This document shows, in pieces, positions 34,071 to 42,467 of a stretch of DNA of 64,000 nucleotides. Location of the stretch: positions 78,498-142,497 of the forward strand of contig CALOBG010000036.1 in NCBI GenBank assembly GCA_942490995.1, written 5' to 3'. The stretch comes from UBA981 sp942490995 (GTDB lineage Bacteria > Pseudomonadota > Gammaproteobacteria > Ga0077536). The position numbers and the translations under genes were made by a program. The notes below the pieces were generated by a model. It saw only the letters and a list, made by a program, of their open reading frames with translations. It did no database searches and was not told where the DNA came from. Position 1 is the first letter of the stretch. Every line of letters starts with the position of its first letter.

Positions 34071-36317
34071 CTATTTCGTCTGGTGATCGAATACCCCGTC
34101 CCAGTCGGCGCCGGGCGGGTGTTTGCGAAAATGTGCAATGCGCTCCGCGTAGGCTTTGTAGAGACCGGGAGCGCGTGACATGCGCTGCAGATTGACGAAA
34201 TTGAGCTCGGCCATGTCCCACTGCTGGGTGCGATAAATCTTCATCGTCTCGGCGTGCAGCTTGAGCTCCTTCTTGAGTGCTGAATCGACCTGCTCACGCA
34301 GGCATAAGGGCTCATAGATGGCGACCGGCTTGGCCTTGCCTTTGACACGTACCCGATCGAGCTCGCGATAGGCGTATTCCGGCACCGCGGCAACCGTGGT
34401 TTCGCTACAGATAATTTCGACCCCGTAGTTTTTGGTCAGGCCCTCGAGCCGCGATCCAAGGTTGACCGCATCACCGAGCACCGTATAGGCCATACGAAAC
34501 TCCGAACCCATATTGCCGACACTCATCACCCCGGTATTGATACCGACGCCGATGCGCACCGCCGGCCAGCCGCGTTCGGCAAAGGTTTTGTTGATCTCAT
34601 CGAGGCGTTCGATCATCGCCATGCCTGCTTCGAGCGCATGGCGGGCGTGCTCGGCATCGCTCAACGGCGCGCCCCAGAACGCCATGATTGCATCACCCAT
34701 GTACTTGTCGATGGTGCCACGCGAACGATGGATGATGCCCGTCATGGGGGTCAGGAACATGTTCATCAGTTCCGAAAGATCCTTCGGCGAGAGGCCCTCG
34801 GACAGGGTGGTAAACCCGCGCACGTCGGAGAACAGTACGGTCAGCTCGCGACTGTCGGCCTCGAGCGAGTACTCGGAGGGCGCCTTGGCCATCTCTTCGA
34901 CCAGTTCGGGCGGAATGTACTGACCGAACAGGCCCGTGATCTGACGCTTGCCGCGGGTTTCGACGAAGTACCCGTAAGACATGTGCACGACAAACATCAG
35001 GCTGACCATGGCGATACCCGAGGCCAGCGGCAGCACCAGGGCGGCATTGGCCCACACCAGGTGATTAAAGCCGATATACACAAGGATGCCGAAGGCGGTG
35101 AACAAGGTCGTGTTGAGCGGACTGAGCAGGGTACCGGCGAGGATCATGCCGATCCCGATCACGACCAGCATCAACACTTCGGCGCCGAGCGCGTATTCCG
35201 GCGCCTGCAGAATTTCGCCGTTGAGGATGCCCGCGATCAGGTTGGCGTGAACCTCGACTCCGGGGTAGGTCTCTTCCATCGGCGTTGTGCGCAAATCGAG
35301 CAAACCGGGCGCGCTGGTGCCGATCAGCACGATTTTGTCCTTGAGCACGCTTTTGTCCGCCACCCCGTGCAGCACCTGGGTTGCGGGCACGTAGGGATAA
35401 CTGCCGCGGCCGCCGCGAAACGGCACCAGGGTCTTGAGGCGATTGCCGACCGGGATCGCCGTATCGCGCACCATCAGCCATTCGAGTCCGGGATAGCCGC
35501 GGGTGTCGAACAGCGGCTTTTCGAAGCGCGGCACGACCTCCTCGGCGTTGAGGACCCGGCGCACCATTTCCAGGGCCAGCGAGCCGTAGTAGCCATCCTC
35601 AAACTGGATCAGCATCGGCACCCGGCGCACCACGCCATCGCGATCGGGCTCCTGGGTGAAGTGCCCGGCGCCGAGTGCGCTGGCCATCAGCGAGTCGAGG
35701 TTTCCGCCGTAACCGGCGGCCTTGAGGAACTGCACGTTTTTGCCCTGGAATACCGACTTTCCGAATAATGGCTCGGGTAAGGCGCCGATTCGCTGCGCCT
35801 GCACGCCGGGCGCGTCCAGCGAAAAGTAATAACCAAGAACAACCGGGTAGTTCTGGATGGTTTCGGCAAATATGCCGTCGTAGTCGAGTTCGGGACGGAT
35901 CACCTGCAATCGGCTTAAGAACTCGTCGTTGCCGCTGAGATCCTTTTCGGCCAGCGATTCTAGTACCTGCAGTCCGGAGCTTTCGTCGGATTCGGCGAAC
36001 ACGATGTCGAAACCGACAATGGCAACTTCGAAGGTTTCGAACAACTCCTCGACGAGTTTCGCCAGCTTGTTGCGCGGCCACGGCCAACGCCCCTCCGCGG
36101 TCAGACTGACCTCGTCGATATCGACGATCACCACGCTGTCGTCGCGCGTGTTCGCCATGGTCAGCTTGAGGTGCTCGTCGTAGGCGAAGTGTTCGAGTTG
36201 CTCGACAAACTCGAGTCGGTGCAGGTGCGCGGCATGGGCAAGAAACACGCACAGGATCAGAGTGCTCAACAGTACGCGGATCCAGTTGTCCTGCATCCTG
36301 GCGAAAATTGCTGTCAT
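34071..36317 (-). CDS. CHASE2-domain class III adenylate/guanylate cyclase
   Basis: Membrane cyclase of 748 residues. After an N-terminal helix a CHASE2 sensor (about 35-360, with VVIVDIDEVSLTAEGRWPWPR and LKDKIVLIGTSAPGLLDLRT) faces the periplasm. Three helices lead to a GQYIPPELVEEM linker and the catalytic domain (about 490-670). The metal aspartates are in LFSDVRGFTTLSE and YMGDAIMAFWGAP. The Lys of TIDKYMGD and the Asp of LGDAVNLGSR point to ATP, hence cAMP. A TPR-like tail of about 70 residues follows. The ATG at 36317 has AGGAAA five bases upstream. It ends the Mla-like operon, 26 bases after the lipoprotein gene, and shares its sensor type with the facing kinase. Confidence 0.93.
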   Translation of the reverse strand: MTAIFARMQDNWIRVLLSTLILCVFLAHAAHLHRLEFVEQLEHFAYDEHLKLTMANTRDDSVVIVDIDEVSLTAEGRWPWPRNKLAKLVEELFETFEVAIVGFDIVFAESDESSGLQVLESLAEKDLSGNDEFLSRLQVIRPELDYDGIFAETIQNYPVVLGYYFSLDAPGVQAQRIGALPEPLFGKSVFQGKNVQFLKAAGYGGNLDSLMASALGAGHFTQEPDRDGVVRRVPMLIQFEDGYYGSLALEMVRRVLNAEEVVPRFEKPLFDTRGYPGLEWLMVRDTAIPVGNRLKTLVPFRGGRGSYPYVPATQVLHGVADKSVLKDKIVLIGTSAPGLLDLRTTPMEETYPGVEVHANLIAGILNGEILQAPEYALGAEVLMLVVIGIGMILAGTLLSPLNTTLFTAFGILVYIGFNHLVWANAALVLPLASGIAMVSLMFVVHMSYGYFVETRGKRQITGLFGQYIPPELVEEMAKAPSEYSLEADSRELTVLFSDVRGFTTLSEGLSPKDLSELMNMFLTPMTGIIHRSRGTIDKYMGDAIMAFWGAPLSDAEHARHALEAGMAMIERLDEINKTFAERGWPAVRIGVGINTGVMSVGNMGSEFRMAYTVLGDAVNLGSRLEGLTKNYGVEIICSETTVAAVPEYAYRELDRVRVKGKAKPVAIYEPLCLREQVDSALKKELKLHAETMKIYRTQQWDMAELNFVNLQRMSRAPGLYKAYAERIAHFRKHPPGADWDGVFDHQTK

Positions 36318-36343
36318 GGTTTCCTGCGCCTCCGGCCGCAACG

Positions 36344-36937
36344 CTACTCGAGGGCGGATAAATCAGCGGCAAATTGAGCGAATATCTCGGCGGTCGCGGT
36401 ATTGATGCCGGCCACCAGCGCAGCCACCGAGTCGTCGGAAAGCTCTATGACGCGCTGGTAGCTGCGGCTGAGTTCCGGCACTTCGCCGGAGCGTCGCTCG
36501 ACGTCGAACTGCAGCGCTACGGCAGCCTGGCCGGCGCCGCTGCCGGCGATGCGTTCGAGACGCACGATACGTCCGTTTATCGCACGTCGCGCATCGCGAA
36601 CCGGTTCGCGCACGACACGCACCCCGAGTGCGCCCTCAAGGTAATCGGCAAGTTCATGCTGCAACAGGCGGCGCGGGCTGTCGATCCAGAAATGGTAGGT
36701 GTATTGCTCGAGCGAGGTGCCGTCGTCATGTCCGTAGATCAGGGCCCGTTCGCCGTGCAGCCCACTGGCGCGGAACGGCGCGACAAAAACCACTTCGGTG
36801 GGCGACAGGCTCGCGGCGGGGGCCGCTGCAGCGGCTACCTGCAAGCGGTAAAACTTGTCACGTGGCGGCGCCGACAGCGTTCCGCAACCAGTCATCAGTA
36901 CGGCCAGCAGGAACACCAGATAGCGTTGACCTGTCAT
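36344..36937 (-). CDS. ABC-type transport auxiliary lipoprotein (PqiC/DUF330-like)
   Basis: Lipoprotein of 197 residues with a signal peptide ending in the lipobox LMTG-C at about residue 18. The mature part resembles auxiliary lipoproteins of MCE-type lipid transporters: FYRLQVAAAA, VVFVAPFRASGLHGERALIY, YTYHFWIDSPRRLLQHELADYLEG and NGRIVRLERI. Such proteins probably bridge the MCE subunit to the outer membrane. It lies 82 bases after the MCE gene on the same strand. Standard MlaFEDCB operons lack this component, so the transporter here looks like a mixture of Mla and PqiABC/Yeb types. Confidence 0.8.
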   Translation of the reverse strand: MTGQRYLVFLLAVLMTGCGTLSAPPRDKFYRLQVAAAAAPAASLSPTEVVFVAPFRASGLHGERALIYGHDDGTSLEQYTYHFWIDSPRRLLQHELADYLEGALGVRVVREPVRDARRAINGRIVRLERIAGSGAGQAAVALQFDVERRSGEVPELSRSYQRVIELSDDSVAALVAGINTATAEIFAQFAADLSALE

Positions 36938-37019
36938 CGTTGCTGATGCCCTGGCCGTATTGGCCCGCCGGCGAGGTCGAGCTTATGACCGGCAGTCGAG
37001 TGCAGTGCGCGCATCGCCT

Positions 37020-38030
37020 TCATTCCCCACCGGGTTCATCGGTCGAGGAATTGCGCAGCAGTCGCGACGGGTTTTCGCGGATCACCCGCGCAAATTCTCC
37101 CATATGCCGCGCGCTGCCCTCGATGTCGTAGAGGATCGTACCGAGGTGCTGGTTGACGGTCTTCAGGGCAATATCAAGTTCCTCCATTGAGGTTTCGGCT
37201 GCGCCCACGGTTCCCTTTACCCCGGCAGCGTTGTCGTCAACGAGGTCACCGATCGAACCCAGTACGCCGTTCATCTGCTGGCGAGTGTTTTCGATCCGCC
37301 CGACCAGGTCGTTGAGGTTACTTGCAACGTGATTGATATGTTCGAGAAACTCGCGCACGCGTTGCTGGTTGCCGCTATCGACCATGGCCTTTAGGCCCTG
37401 GGCGCTTGAATCGAGGTGATTGATCAACTCCACAGCTTCGTTGACCAGATCCTGGTCGATACGCTCGTGCATCATGCGCACGAACGGTGTCAGGTCGTCG
37501 CGTCGAAAGCGAATGATCTCGTCGGCCAGCTCGGTAACGCGCAGGTTCAGGTTTCCGAGTAACGGCATCACGCCGTCTTCAGAAAGCCGGTGAAAGTCGG
37601 ACGCAGCGCGATCGAGCACGGCGAACAGGTCGGTTTTATCCTCGCCGGCGATGGCCGAGCCAGGCGCCAGCAGCTCGCTGGCCTGGCCTTCGTTGATGTG
37701 GATCGTGATTGCCGATATCAGTCCGGAGGATTGCACCCGCGCAATGCTGTCGGCGGGGATCGCCCATCCCGATTCCACGCTCAAATCAACGCGATAGCGC
37801 ATGCCGTCGGCATCGCGTTCAGGGGTGATTTTCTCAATCTGGCCGACCCGGTAGCCTTCGTAGAGCACCGCGGTACCGAATTTCAGGCCACCGACGTTGT
37901 TGTAATACACATGATAGTTGTCGGTCGGCCCGCTGCGCCCGGTCACCGCCATCATCAACACGAGGAAAGCGATCGCCATCGTCACGACGAAAGCGCCGAC
38001 CATGACGTAATTAACGGTATCCCGCTTCAT
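37020..38030 (-). CDS. mlaD: MlaD-like MCE-domain substrate-binding protein
   Basis: Membrane-anchored MCE protein of 336 residues. One N-terminal helix (VMVGAFVVTMAIAFLVLMMAV) is followed by a single MCE domain at about 38-115 (YHVYYNNVGGLKFGTAVLY, GYRVGQIEKI, SGLISAITIHI). A long helical region with heptad-like hydrophobic residues then covers most of residues 140-320, longer than the 183-residue E. coli MlaD. MCE proteins form periplasmic rings or tubes that hand lipids between the ABC transporter and carriers. It is encoded 29 bases after the ATPase gene. Confidence 0.87.
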   Translation of the reverse strand: MKRDTVNYVMVGAFVVTMAIAFLVLMMAVTGRSGPTDNYHVYYNNVGGLKFGTAVLYEGYRVGQIEKITPERDADGMRYRVDLSVESGWAIPADSIARVQSSGLISAITIHINEGQASELLAPGSAIAGEDKTDLFAVLDRAASDFHRLSEDGVMPLLGNLNLRVTELADEIIRFRRDDLTPFVRMMHERIDQDLVNEAVELINHLDSSAQGLKAMVDSGNQQRVREFLEHINHVASNLNDLVGRIENTRQQMNGVLGSIGDLVDDNAAGVKGTVGAAETSMEELDIALKTVNQHLGTILYDIEGSARHMGEFARVIRENPSRLLRNSSTDEPGGE

Positions 38031-38059
38031 GCGTGAACCGCACCCTGGTATTTCACGAT

Positions 38060-38851
38060 CTAGCCCCCAGTCAGCCGCTGCAGGTAAGCATCGGCGTCGA
38101 TTTCTTCTGTACGCGGTCGACGATTGAGCAGATCCTGGATGCGCTCACTATCCGACCCGCGAACCTGTTCTACGCTCCCGGTGAGCAGAATTCTGCCATG
38201 ATCGAGCACGGTTATGCGATCGGCGATTTTAAAAGCACTGTCGAGCTCATGGGTTACGACCACAATGGTCATGTTCATCGTGTCACGCAGCTTGAGGATC
38301 AACTCGTCCAATTCCGCGGCTACGACCGGGTCGAGACCCGCGGACGGCTCGTCAAAGAACAACAGCTTCGGATCGGTAACGATCGCCCGCGCCAGCGCGG
38401 CGCGCTTGATCATGCCGCCCGAGAGCTGCGATGGCTTTAGCTCGCCGAAGCCACCGAGGTTGACGACCTCGAGTTTCATACGCGCCATGATGCCCATGGT
38501 GCCTTCGTCGAGCACGGTATGTTCGCGCAGCGGCAGCATGACGTTCTCCGCGACCGTCATCGAACTGAGCAGCGCCCCGCCCTGAAACGACACGCCCATA
38601 CTGCGACGCAGGTCGAACAGCTCATCGGCGCTGCATTGGGTGATATCGCGCCCGAGCAGCGCAATCCGTCCACTGGTCGGCGTATGCAGGCCGAGCAGGT
38701 GCCTGAGCAGGGTGCTTTTGCCGGAACCGCTGCCGCCCATGATGACCATGATTTCGCCGTAATCGACATTCAGGTCGACTGCGTCGAGGATCAGGCGCCG
38801 CCCGTAGTGGGTCACCAGCTTGGTGACTTCGATCGCCGGGCCGGAACTCAT
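38060..38851 (-). CDS. mlaF: MlaF-like ABC transporter ATPase
   Basis: ATPase subunit of the lipid transporter, 263 residues. Walker A is GGSGSGKST, the ABC signature LSGGMIKRAALARAI, Walker B LLFFDEPSAGLDP, and the switch His lies in VVVTHELDSAF. The GGMIKRAALARA form of the signature is typical of MlaF/Mkl proteins. Its ATG overlaps the stop of the permease gene by four bases. Residues after 235 form a short C-terminal tail, which in characterised MlaF reaches toward the neighbouring subunit and MlaB. Confidence 0.93.
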   Translation of the reverse strand: MSSGPAIEVTKLVTHYGRRLILDAVDLNVDYGEIMVIMGGSGSGKSTLLRHLLGLHTPTSGRIALLGRDITQCSADELFDLRRSMGVSFQGGALLSSMTVAENVMLPLREHTVLDEGTMGIMARMKLEVVNLGGFGELKPSQLSGGMIKRAALARAIVTDPKLLFFDEPSAGLDPVVAAELDELILKLRDTMNMTIVVVTHELDSAFKIADRITVLDHGRILLTGSVEQVRGSDSERIQDLLNRRPRTEEIDADAYLQRLTGG

Positions 38852-39660
38852 CGGTTCAGGAAATAAGTGAACATCATGTCGGCCAGGACGATGTAGGAAA
38901 TCGACAACACCACGGACCGGGTGGTCGACTTACCGACACCCTCGGCGCCGCCACTGACCATGAAGCCGTTGGTCACGCCAACCAATGCGATGATAAAGGC
39001 GAAAACCACGCTTTTGCTTAAGCCCTGCATGACGTCGTTGGCGGTGATAAAAGCAGTCGTCTGATCCCAGTACGCCGCGTAACTGAGGCCCAGTTCGAGA
39101 TTGCAGTACACCGCACCACCGAGCAATGAAGCGAAATCGGCGAACAGGGTGACCAGCGGCATCATTACAACCATCGCCACCAGCACCGGCGACACCAGGT
39201 AGCGCACGGGATTGATGCCCATTACCCGCAGGGCGTCGATTTCCTGGTTGACGTTCATGGTGCCGATGCGCGCGGCCAGCGCCGATCCGGACCGACCGGC
39301 GACGAGGATGCCGGTGATCAAGGGGCCGAATTCGCGCGTCACCGATAAAGCGATACCCAGCACAACCTGGGTTTCGGCGCCGAACTGCTTGAGCGTGTGA
39401 ATACCCTGGATGGCGAGCATGACGCCAATACAGAACGACAGCACAAAAACGATCGGCAGACCGGCGATACCGATTTCGACCATCTGCTGGACAGCCGCGC
39501 CGAGACGCACGGGCTGCCGGCGGCGATGCCCGAGCGCAATCCAGTAGAGGCTTTCCAGGGTCAGGGCGAGGAAGTAGCCGAATTCCTCGAGTTGCTCAAC
39601 ACAGGCTCTGCCGACGCGTTCCAGCGCATAGGACCACGCCGGCTGTTGAATATCAGCCAT
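38848..39660 (-). CDS. mlaE: MlaE-like ABC transporter permease
   Basis: Permease subunit of 270 residues with about five membrane helices. The N-terminal amphipathic part is followed by the interfacial VQQMVEIGIAGLPIVFVLSF, then QGIHTLKQFGAET, VLGIALSVTREFGPLITGILVAGRSGSALAARIGTMNVNQEIDALRVMGINP (the family core contacting the ATPase) and C-terminal helices with FVFAFIIALVGVTNGF. The start ATG at 39660 lies inside the last codons of the STAS gene (8-base overlap), so the STAS protein and permease are probably made together. Confidence 0.93.
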   Translation of the reverse strand: MADIQQPAWSYALERVGRACVEQLEEFGYFLALTLESLYWIALGHRRRQPVRLGAAVQQMVEIGIAGLPIVFVLSFCIGVMLAIQGIHTLKQFGAETQVVLGIALSVTREFGPLITGILVAGRSGSALAARIGTMNVNQEIDALRVMGINPVRYLVSPVLVAMVVMMPLVTLFADFASLLGGAVYCNLELGLSYAAYWDQTTAFITANDVMQGLSKSVVFAFIIALVGVTNGFMVSGGAEGVGKSTTRSVVLSISYIVLADMMFTYFLNR

Positions 39661-39985
39661 CCGCCTTCAGGCGTGCCGGGAGATCCGCATGGATAGGGAA
39701 AACTTTGTCCAGCCGCGCCAGTTCAAGCACGCTCATGGCGGCGTCGCTGACGCCGATCAGGCCGAATCTGAGATCGCTTTTCTTGGCGGTCTGGAAACCC
39801 TCGACCAGGCTCGCGACGCCCGAGCTGTCGATGTAGGTCACCGCGCTCAGATCGACCAGGGTGTGGTGCCCCGCACTGAGGCAGGCCAGGATCGCCTTGC
39901 GGGCCTCCGGCGAGCACGACAGGTCGACATCGTCGGTCAGCAGGACGATGTCGTATCCGTTTTCAGCTTTTACTTGGTAGGCCAT
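39653..39985 (-). CDS. STAS-domain protein (MlaB-like / anti-sigma factor antagonist-like)
   Basis: Single STAS domain of 110 residues. The switch loop reads VTYIDSSGVASLVEGF, with D53-S54-S55-G56; Ser55 aligns with the serine phosphorylated in SpoIIAA-type antagonists. It overlaps mlaE by eight bases, the position of MlaB in Mla operons, where MlaB binds MlaF and controls assembly of the transporter. Upstream on the same strand lie an RsbW-type kinase and an RsbU-type phosphatase, which act on just such serines. It may therefore be an MlaB whose phosphorylation state gates lipid transport, or a general partner-switch antagonist. The ATG at 39985 has AGGA about nine bases upstream. Confidence 0.88.
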   Translation of the reverse strand: MAYQVKAENGYDIVLLTDDVDLSCSPEARKAILACLSAGHHTLVDLSAVTYIDSSGVASLVEGFQTAKKSDLRFGLIGVSDAAMSVLELARLDKVFPIHADLPARLKADG

Positions 39986-40066
39986 CGAAAAAAATCCTAA
40001 GAAAGAACGCTGACTGTGCCCCAACTGCCACACATAAGGATCCGCACCAGCGCCAGCAGCCCTCTG

Positions 40067-40209
40067 GCAGGCTGTTGAAAAACTACTGCGGAGCCCGTGC
40101 GCGGTGTTGCGCACTCACCTGCGGTCCTCATTTATACACATAAACTCCGGTCCTCGGCTCCCGCGCGCCTTGCGCCCAGGCTTCCTCGCTACGTTTTTCA
40201 GCAGCCCGC
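40067..40209. repeat. 143-bp palindromic intergenic element, copy 2
   Basis: Terminal inverted repeats GCAGGCTGTTGAAAAAC (40067-40083) and GTTTTTCAGCAGCCCGC (40193-40209) match at 15 of 17 positions. The centre is TTTAT-ACAC-ATAAA flanked by CTCA and CTCCGG, as in the copy at 19400. The right end runs into the TAG stop of the RsbW-like gene. It separates rsbW from the STAS gene within what would otherwise be one operon, so it may lower or end read-through between the two. Confidence 0.75.
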
Positions 40210-40625
40210 TATTCGCTGATGCGTTTGCTCATACGCAGAACGTTTCCCCCGATATCCTGAAGGTGTGCATACGTGCACTCATCCATGATCTCTTTAATGA
40301 AGAATGTCCCCAGCCCCCCCGGCCGGATATCTTCAGGATCGCGCGGTTGTATTGCAGTGAAATCGACCGGTTCGGCGAAATCTGTAAGAACCACCTCGAT
40401 TTCGTCGCCATTATTATTGATCTCGAGCACTATTTCACCAGAGCGATCGCCCTTGTAGGCGTGCTCCATGATGTTCATGCAGGCTTCGTTGACGGCGATG
40501 ATCAGGTCAGAAACGAGCTTCTTGGTGCACGGCAGCCTGCTGGCTGCCTGCTGGACCTGGTCACGGACCATCTTCAGACGTTTCGGATCGGCCGCGAAGC
40601 GCATTTCGAGCAGGCGGGCGTCCAT
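40209..40625 (-). CDS. RsbW-type anti-sigma factor serine kinase (GHKL ATPase)
   Basis: Small GHKL ATPase of 138 residues of the RsbW/SpoIIAB type. The N box is DLIIAVNEACMNIMEHAYK with the expected Glu and Asn, the G1 box is in LTDFAEPVDF and the G2 box in PGGLGTFFIKEIMDE. Such kinases phosphorylate a STAS protein on serine and, when free, hold a sigma factor or another partner. The STAS gene lies 224 bases downstream and an RsbU phosphatase gene 68 bases upstream, giving a full partner-switching set. No sigma factor gene is nearby. The ATG at 40625 is preferred; a TTG at 40649 adds eight residues. Confidence 0.88.
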   Translation of the reverse strand: MDARLLEMRFAADPKRLKMVRDQVQQAASRLPCTKKLVSDLIIAVNEACMNIMEHAYKGDRSGEIVLEINNNGDEIEVVLTDFAEPVDFTAIQPRDPEDIRPGGLGTFFIKEIMDECTYAHLQDIGGNVLRMSKRISE

Positions 40626-40692
40626 AGTCAGCGCAGCCGTTCCTCGCAACCGTTACCACGCCGGCCTGGCAGGTCGACACCAGCGCAAGCGC

Positions 40693-41958
40693 TCATTGCG
40701 TCAGTTCAACGACCATTACGGTGATGTCATCATGGGTCTGGTGACCGGTACTTTCCCACTGTTCAACGATTCTCGCCAGGCGCCCGGCGGCCTGCGTCGC
40801 TGCCGCCGATTCTATCATCTGTTTCAGACCCGCTGTCTCAAGTTCCTTGCCGTCAGCATTCTTGCTTTCGCTGAGACCGTCGGTGTACAGATAGATGGCG
40901 TCACCATTGAGCGCGATATCACGCACCGGGAACTCGATATCGGCGAGCACGCCCAGTGGTGGCGCCGCGGCGGCGATTTCGTCGTAACCCCCGTCACGGC
41001 GACGGATCAGTGCGGGTTGATGGCCGCCGTTGGCGATCTCGACCCGACGCGTGGTCGGGTTGAGGAAACCCGCGATGATGGTCACGAACATGCCCATGGT
41101 CGAAGTTTCACAAATCTCGTCATTGGCCCAACGTAACAGGGTGCCGGCATCGGGTGCGCTTTTCGCCAGGCAACGCAACACACTGGTGGTTTTCGCCATC
41201 AGCAGCGCCGCGTTCATGCCTTTGCCCGACACGTCCGCCAGTGCAAAGTAGATGCGGCCATCGTCCATAGCCTTGAAGTCATAGAAATCGCCCGACACTT
41301 CGCGGGCCGGAATGTTCAGTCCGTGAACCGGGAAATCGCTTCCGACGCTGGTCGGCAACAGGCTTTCCTGGATCTGCCGCGCCAGTTCCAGCTCCTTGCG
41401 CACCCGTTCCTGTTCGACGAGCTCCTGGGCGAGCTGGGCGTTGTGGATGGCCAGTGCCGCCGCCGAGGCCACGGTCGTCGCGAGCTGGATATCGTTGAGG
41501 TCAAACAGGCCGTCCCCGCTGCGCTTGTTCAGCAGCTCCAGGGCGCCGAAGCAGGTACCGCGCACGGACAGCGGCGCACACAGGATCGAGCGGGTAACGA
41601 AGCCGGTATCTTCGTCGACGACGGCCGCGAAACTGGGATTGCTGGACACATCGCGAACGATTTTGGCGGCATTGTCCGCCACCGTCTGACCGACAATGCC
41701 CTGGTCGGCGTCGAGGCGCAGGCCGCGAATGTCGACCGGACCCGCGCACTCGCGACAAATCAGCGTGCTGGCGTCTTCCTCGAGCAGGAAAATGGATGCG
41801 GCTTCGGCGTTCAGATACGCCATGAAATGGTCGATGGCGTTCTTCAGCGTTTCGTCGATATCCAGCGAACTGGCGAATTCGTGGGTCAGTCTGGCAAGGA
41901 AAACCGCCGAGGTATCGGCGTCGCCCGCGCCCAGCGCCTGTGCCTGCTCGCCGCTCAT
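40693..41958 (-). CDS. GAF-domain PP2C (SpoIIE/RsbU-type) phosphatase
   Basis: Protein of 421 residues. The first 170 residues form a GAF sensor (FMAYLNAEAASIFLLEED, GIVGQTVADNA, SILCAPLSVRGTCFGALELLN), then a helical linker (RKELELARQIQESLLP, the usual junction) and a SpoIIE-type PP2C domain: REVSGDFYDF, FALADVSGKGMNAALLMA, NGGHQPAL, LYTDGLSESK and DDITVMVVEL. It should dephosphorylate a STAS protein and so release the RsbW-type kinase in response to a GAF-bound signal. Its ATG overlaps the stop of the DUF1841 gene. Confidence 0.92.
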   Translation of the reverse strand: MSGEQAQALGAGDADTSAVFLARLTHEFASSLDIDETLKNAIDHFMAYLNAEAASIFLLEEDASTLICRECAGPVDIRGLRLDADQGIVGQTVADNAAKIVRDVSSNPSFAAVVDEDTGFVTRSILCAPLSVRGTCFGALELLNKRSGDGLFDLNDIQLATTVASAAALAIHNAQLAQELVEQERVRKELELARQIQESLLPTSVGSDFPVHGLNIPAREVSGDFYDFKAMDDGRIYFALADVSGKGMNAALLMAKTTSVLRCLAKSAPDAGTLLRWANDEICETSTMGMFVTIIAGFLNPTTRRVEIANGGHQPALIRRRDGGYDEIAAAAPPLGVLADIEFPVRDIALNGDAIYLYTDGLSESKNADGKELETAGLKQMIESAAATQAAGRLARIVEQWESTGHQTHDDITVMVVELTQ

Positions 41959-42386
41959 TGCGCCAGGCGCCGCAGGCGCTCCAGGTAGGCGCCCTCATCG
42001 GGCGCAACGCCATCCCGACTGGCCTGCCACAGGGATTCGCCCAGGCATTCCATCATGCGGTGTTCAACCGCATGGCTATCGTTGGCGCCGCCTCGCAGCA
42101 GTTGCTGGTAAAGCGCGCGTATGCCCGCCGGGCGATCGGTTTGCAGTTGTTCGATCAAGGCTATGTGCAGACCCATATGTAAGAACGGGTTAGGTGCCGC
42201 GCCGGCGCCGTCAAAATCTTTATGCAGTGCGCCATCGGGGTCATCCAGCGTGGCATGGTATTCCGGATGCTCGCTGATCACCTGCGCCAGCAACTGTTCC
42301 AGCGGCTCCATGTTCTCGCGGGCAGACATCTTGCGCCAGACATGGAGAAAAAATTCGCGTGCTTCATCACGCGTTCCGACCAACAT
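41955..42386 (-). CDS. DUF1841 family protein
   Basis: Soluble protein of 143 residues of a conserved gamma/betaproteobacterial family of unknown function, often found near nth. Visible features are REFFLHVWRKM, a VISEHPEYHATL stretch and NPFLHMGLHIALIEQL with several histidines, then HRMMECLGESLWQA near the C terminus. No catalytic motif is evident. It starts at the ATG at 42386, with GAGGG about eleven bases upstream. Its stop overlaps the start of the RsbU-type gene (ATGA), linking the DNA-repair side of the operon to the partner-switch genes. I cannot assign a role. Confidence 0.8.
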   Translation of the reverse strand: MLVGTRDEAREFFLHVWRKMSARENMEPLEQLLAQVISEHPEYHATLDDPDGALHKDFDGAGAAPNPFLHMGLHIALIEQLQTDRPAGIRALYQQLLRGGANDSHAVEHRMMECLGESLWQASRDGVAPDEGAYLERLRRLAQ

Positions 42387-42467
42387 CAGCCATGACCCTC
42401 GCCGTCGCCTGCAGGGTTGTTTATCGCGGCCGGCGCGAGTCGAGCGTCGTTCGCGCACCGCGCCGGC

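Noticed and set aside
40209..41958. RsbW/RsbU genes as a sigma-B-type stress operon
   Set aside because: No sigma factor gene is found in the window, so I did not assign sigma control; the transporter link is the better-supported context.
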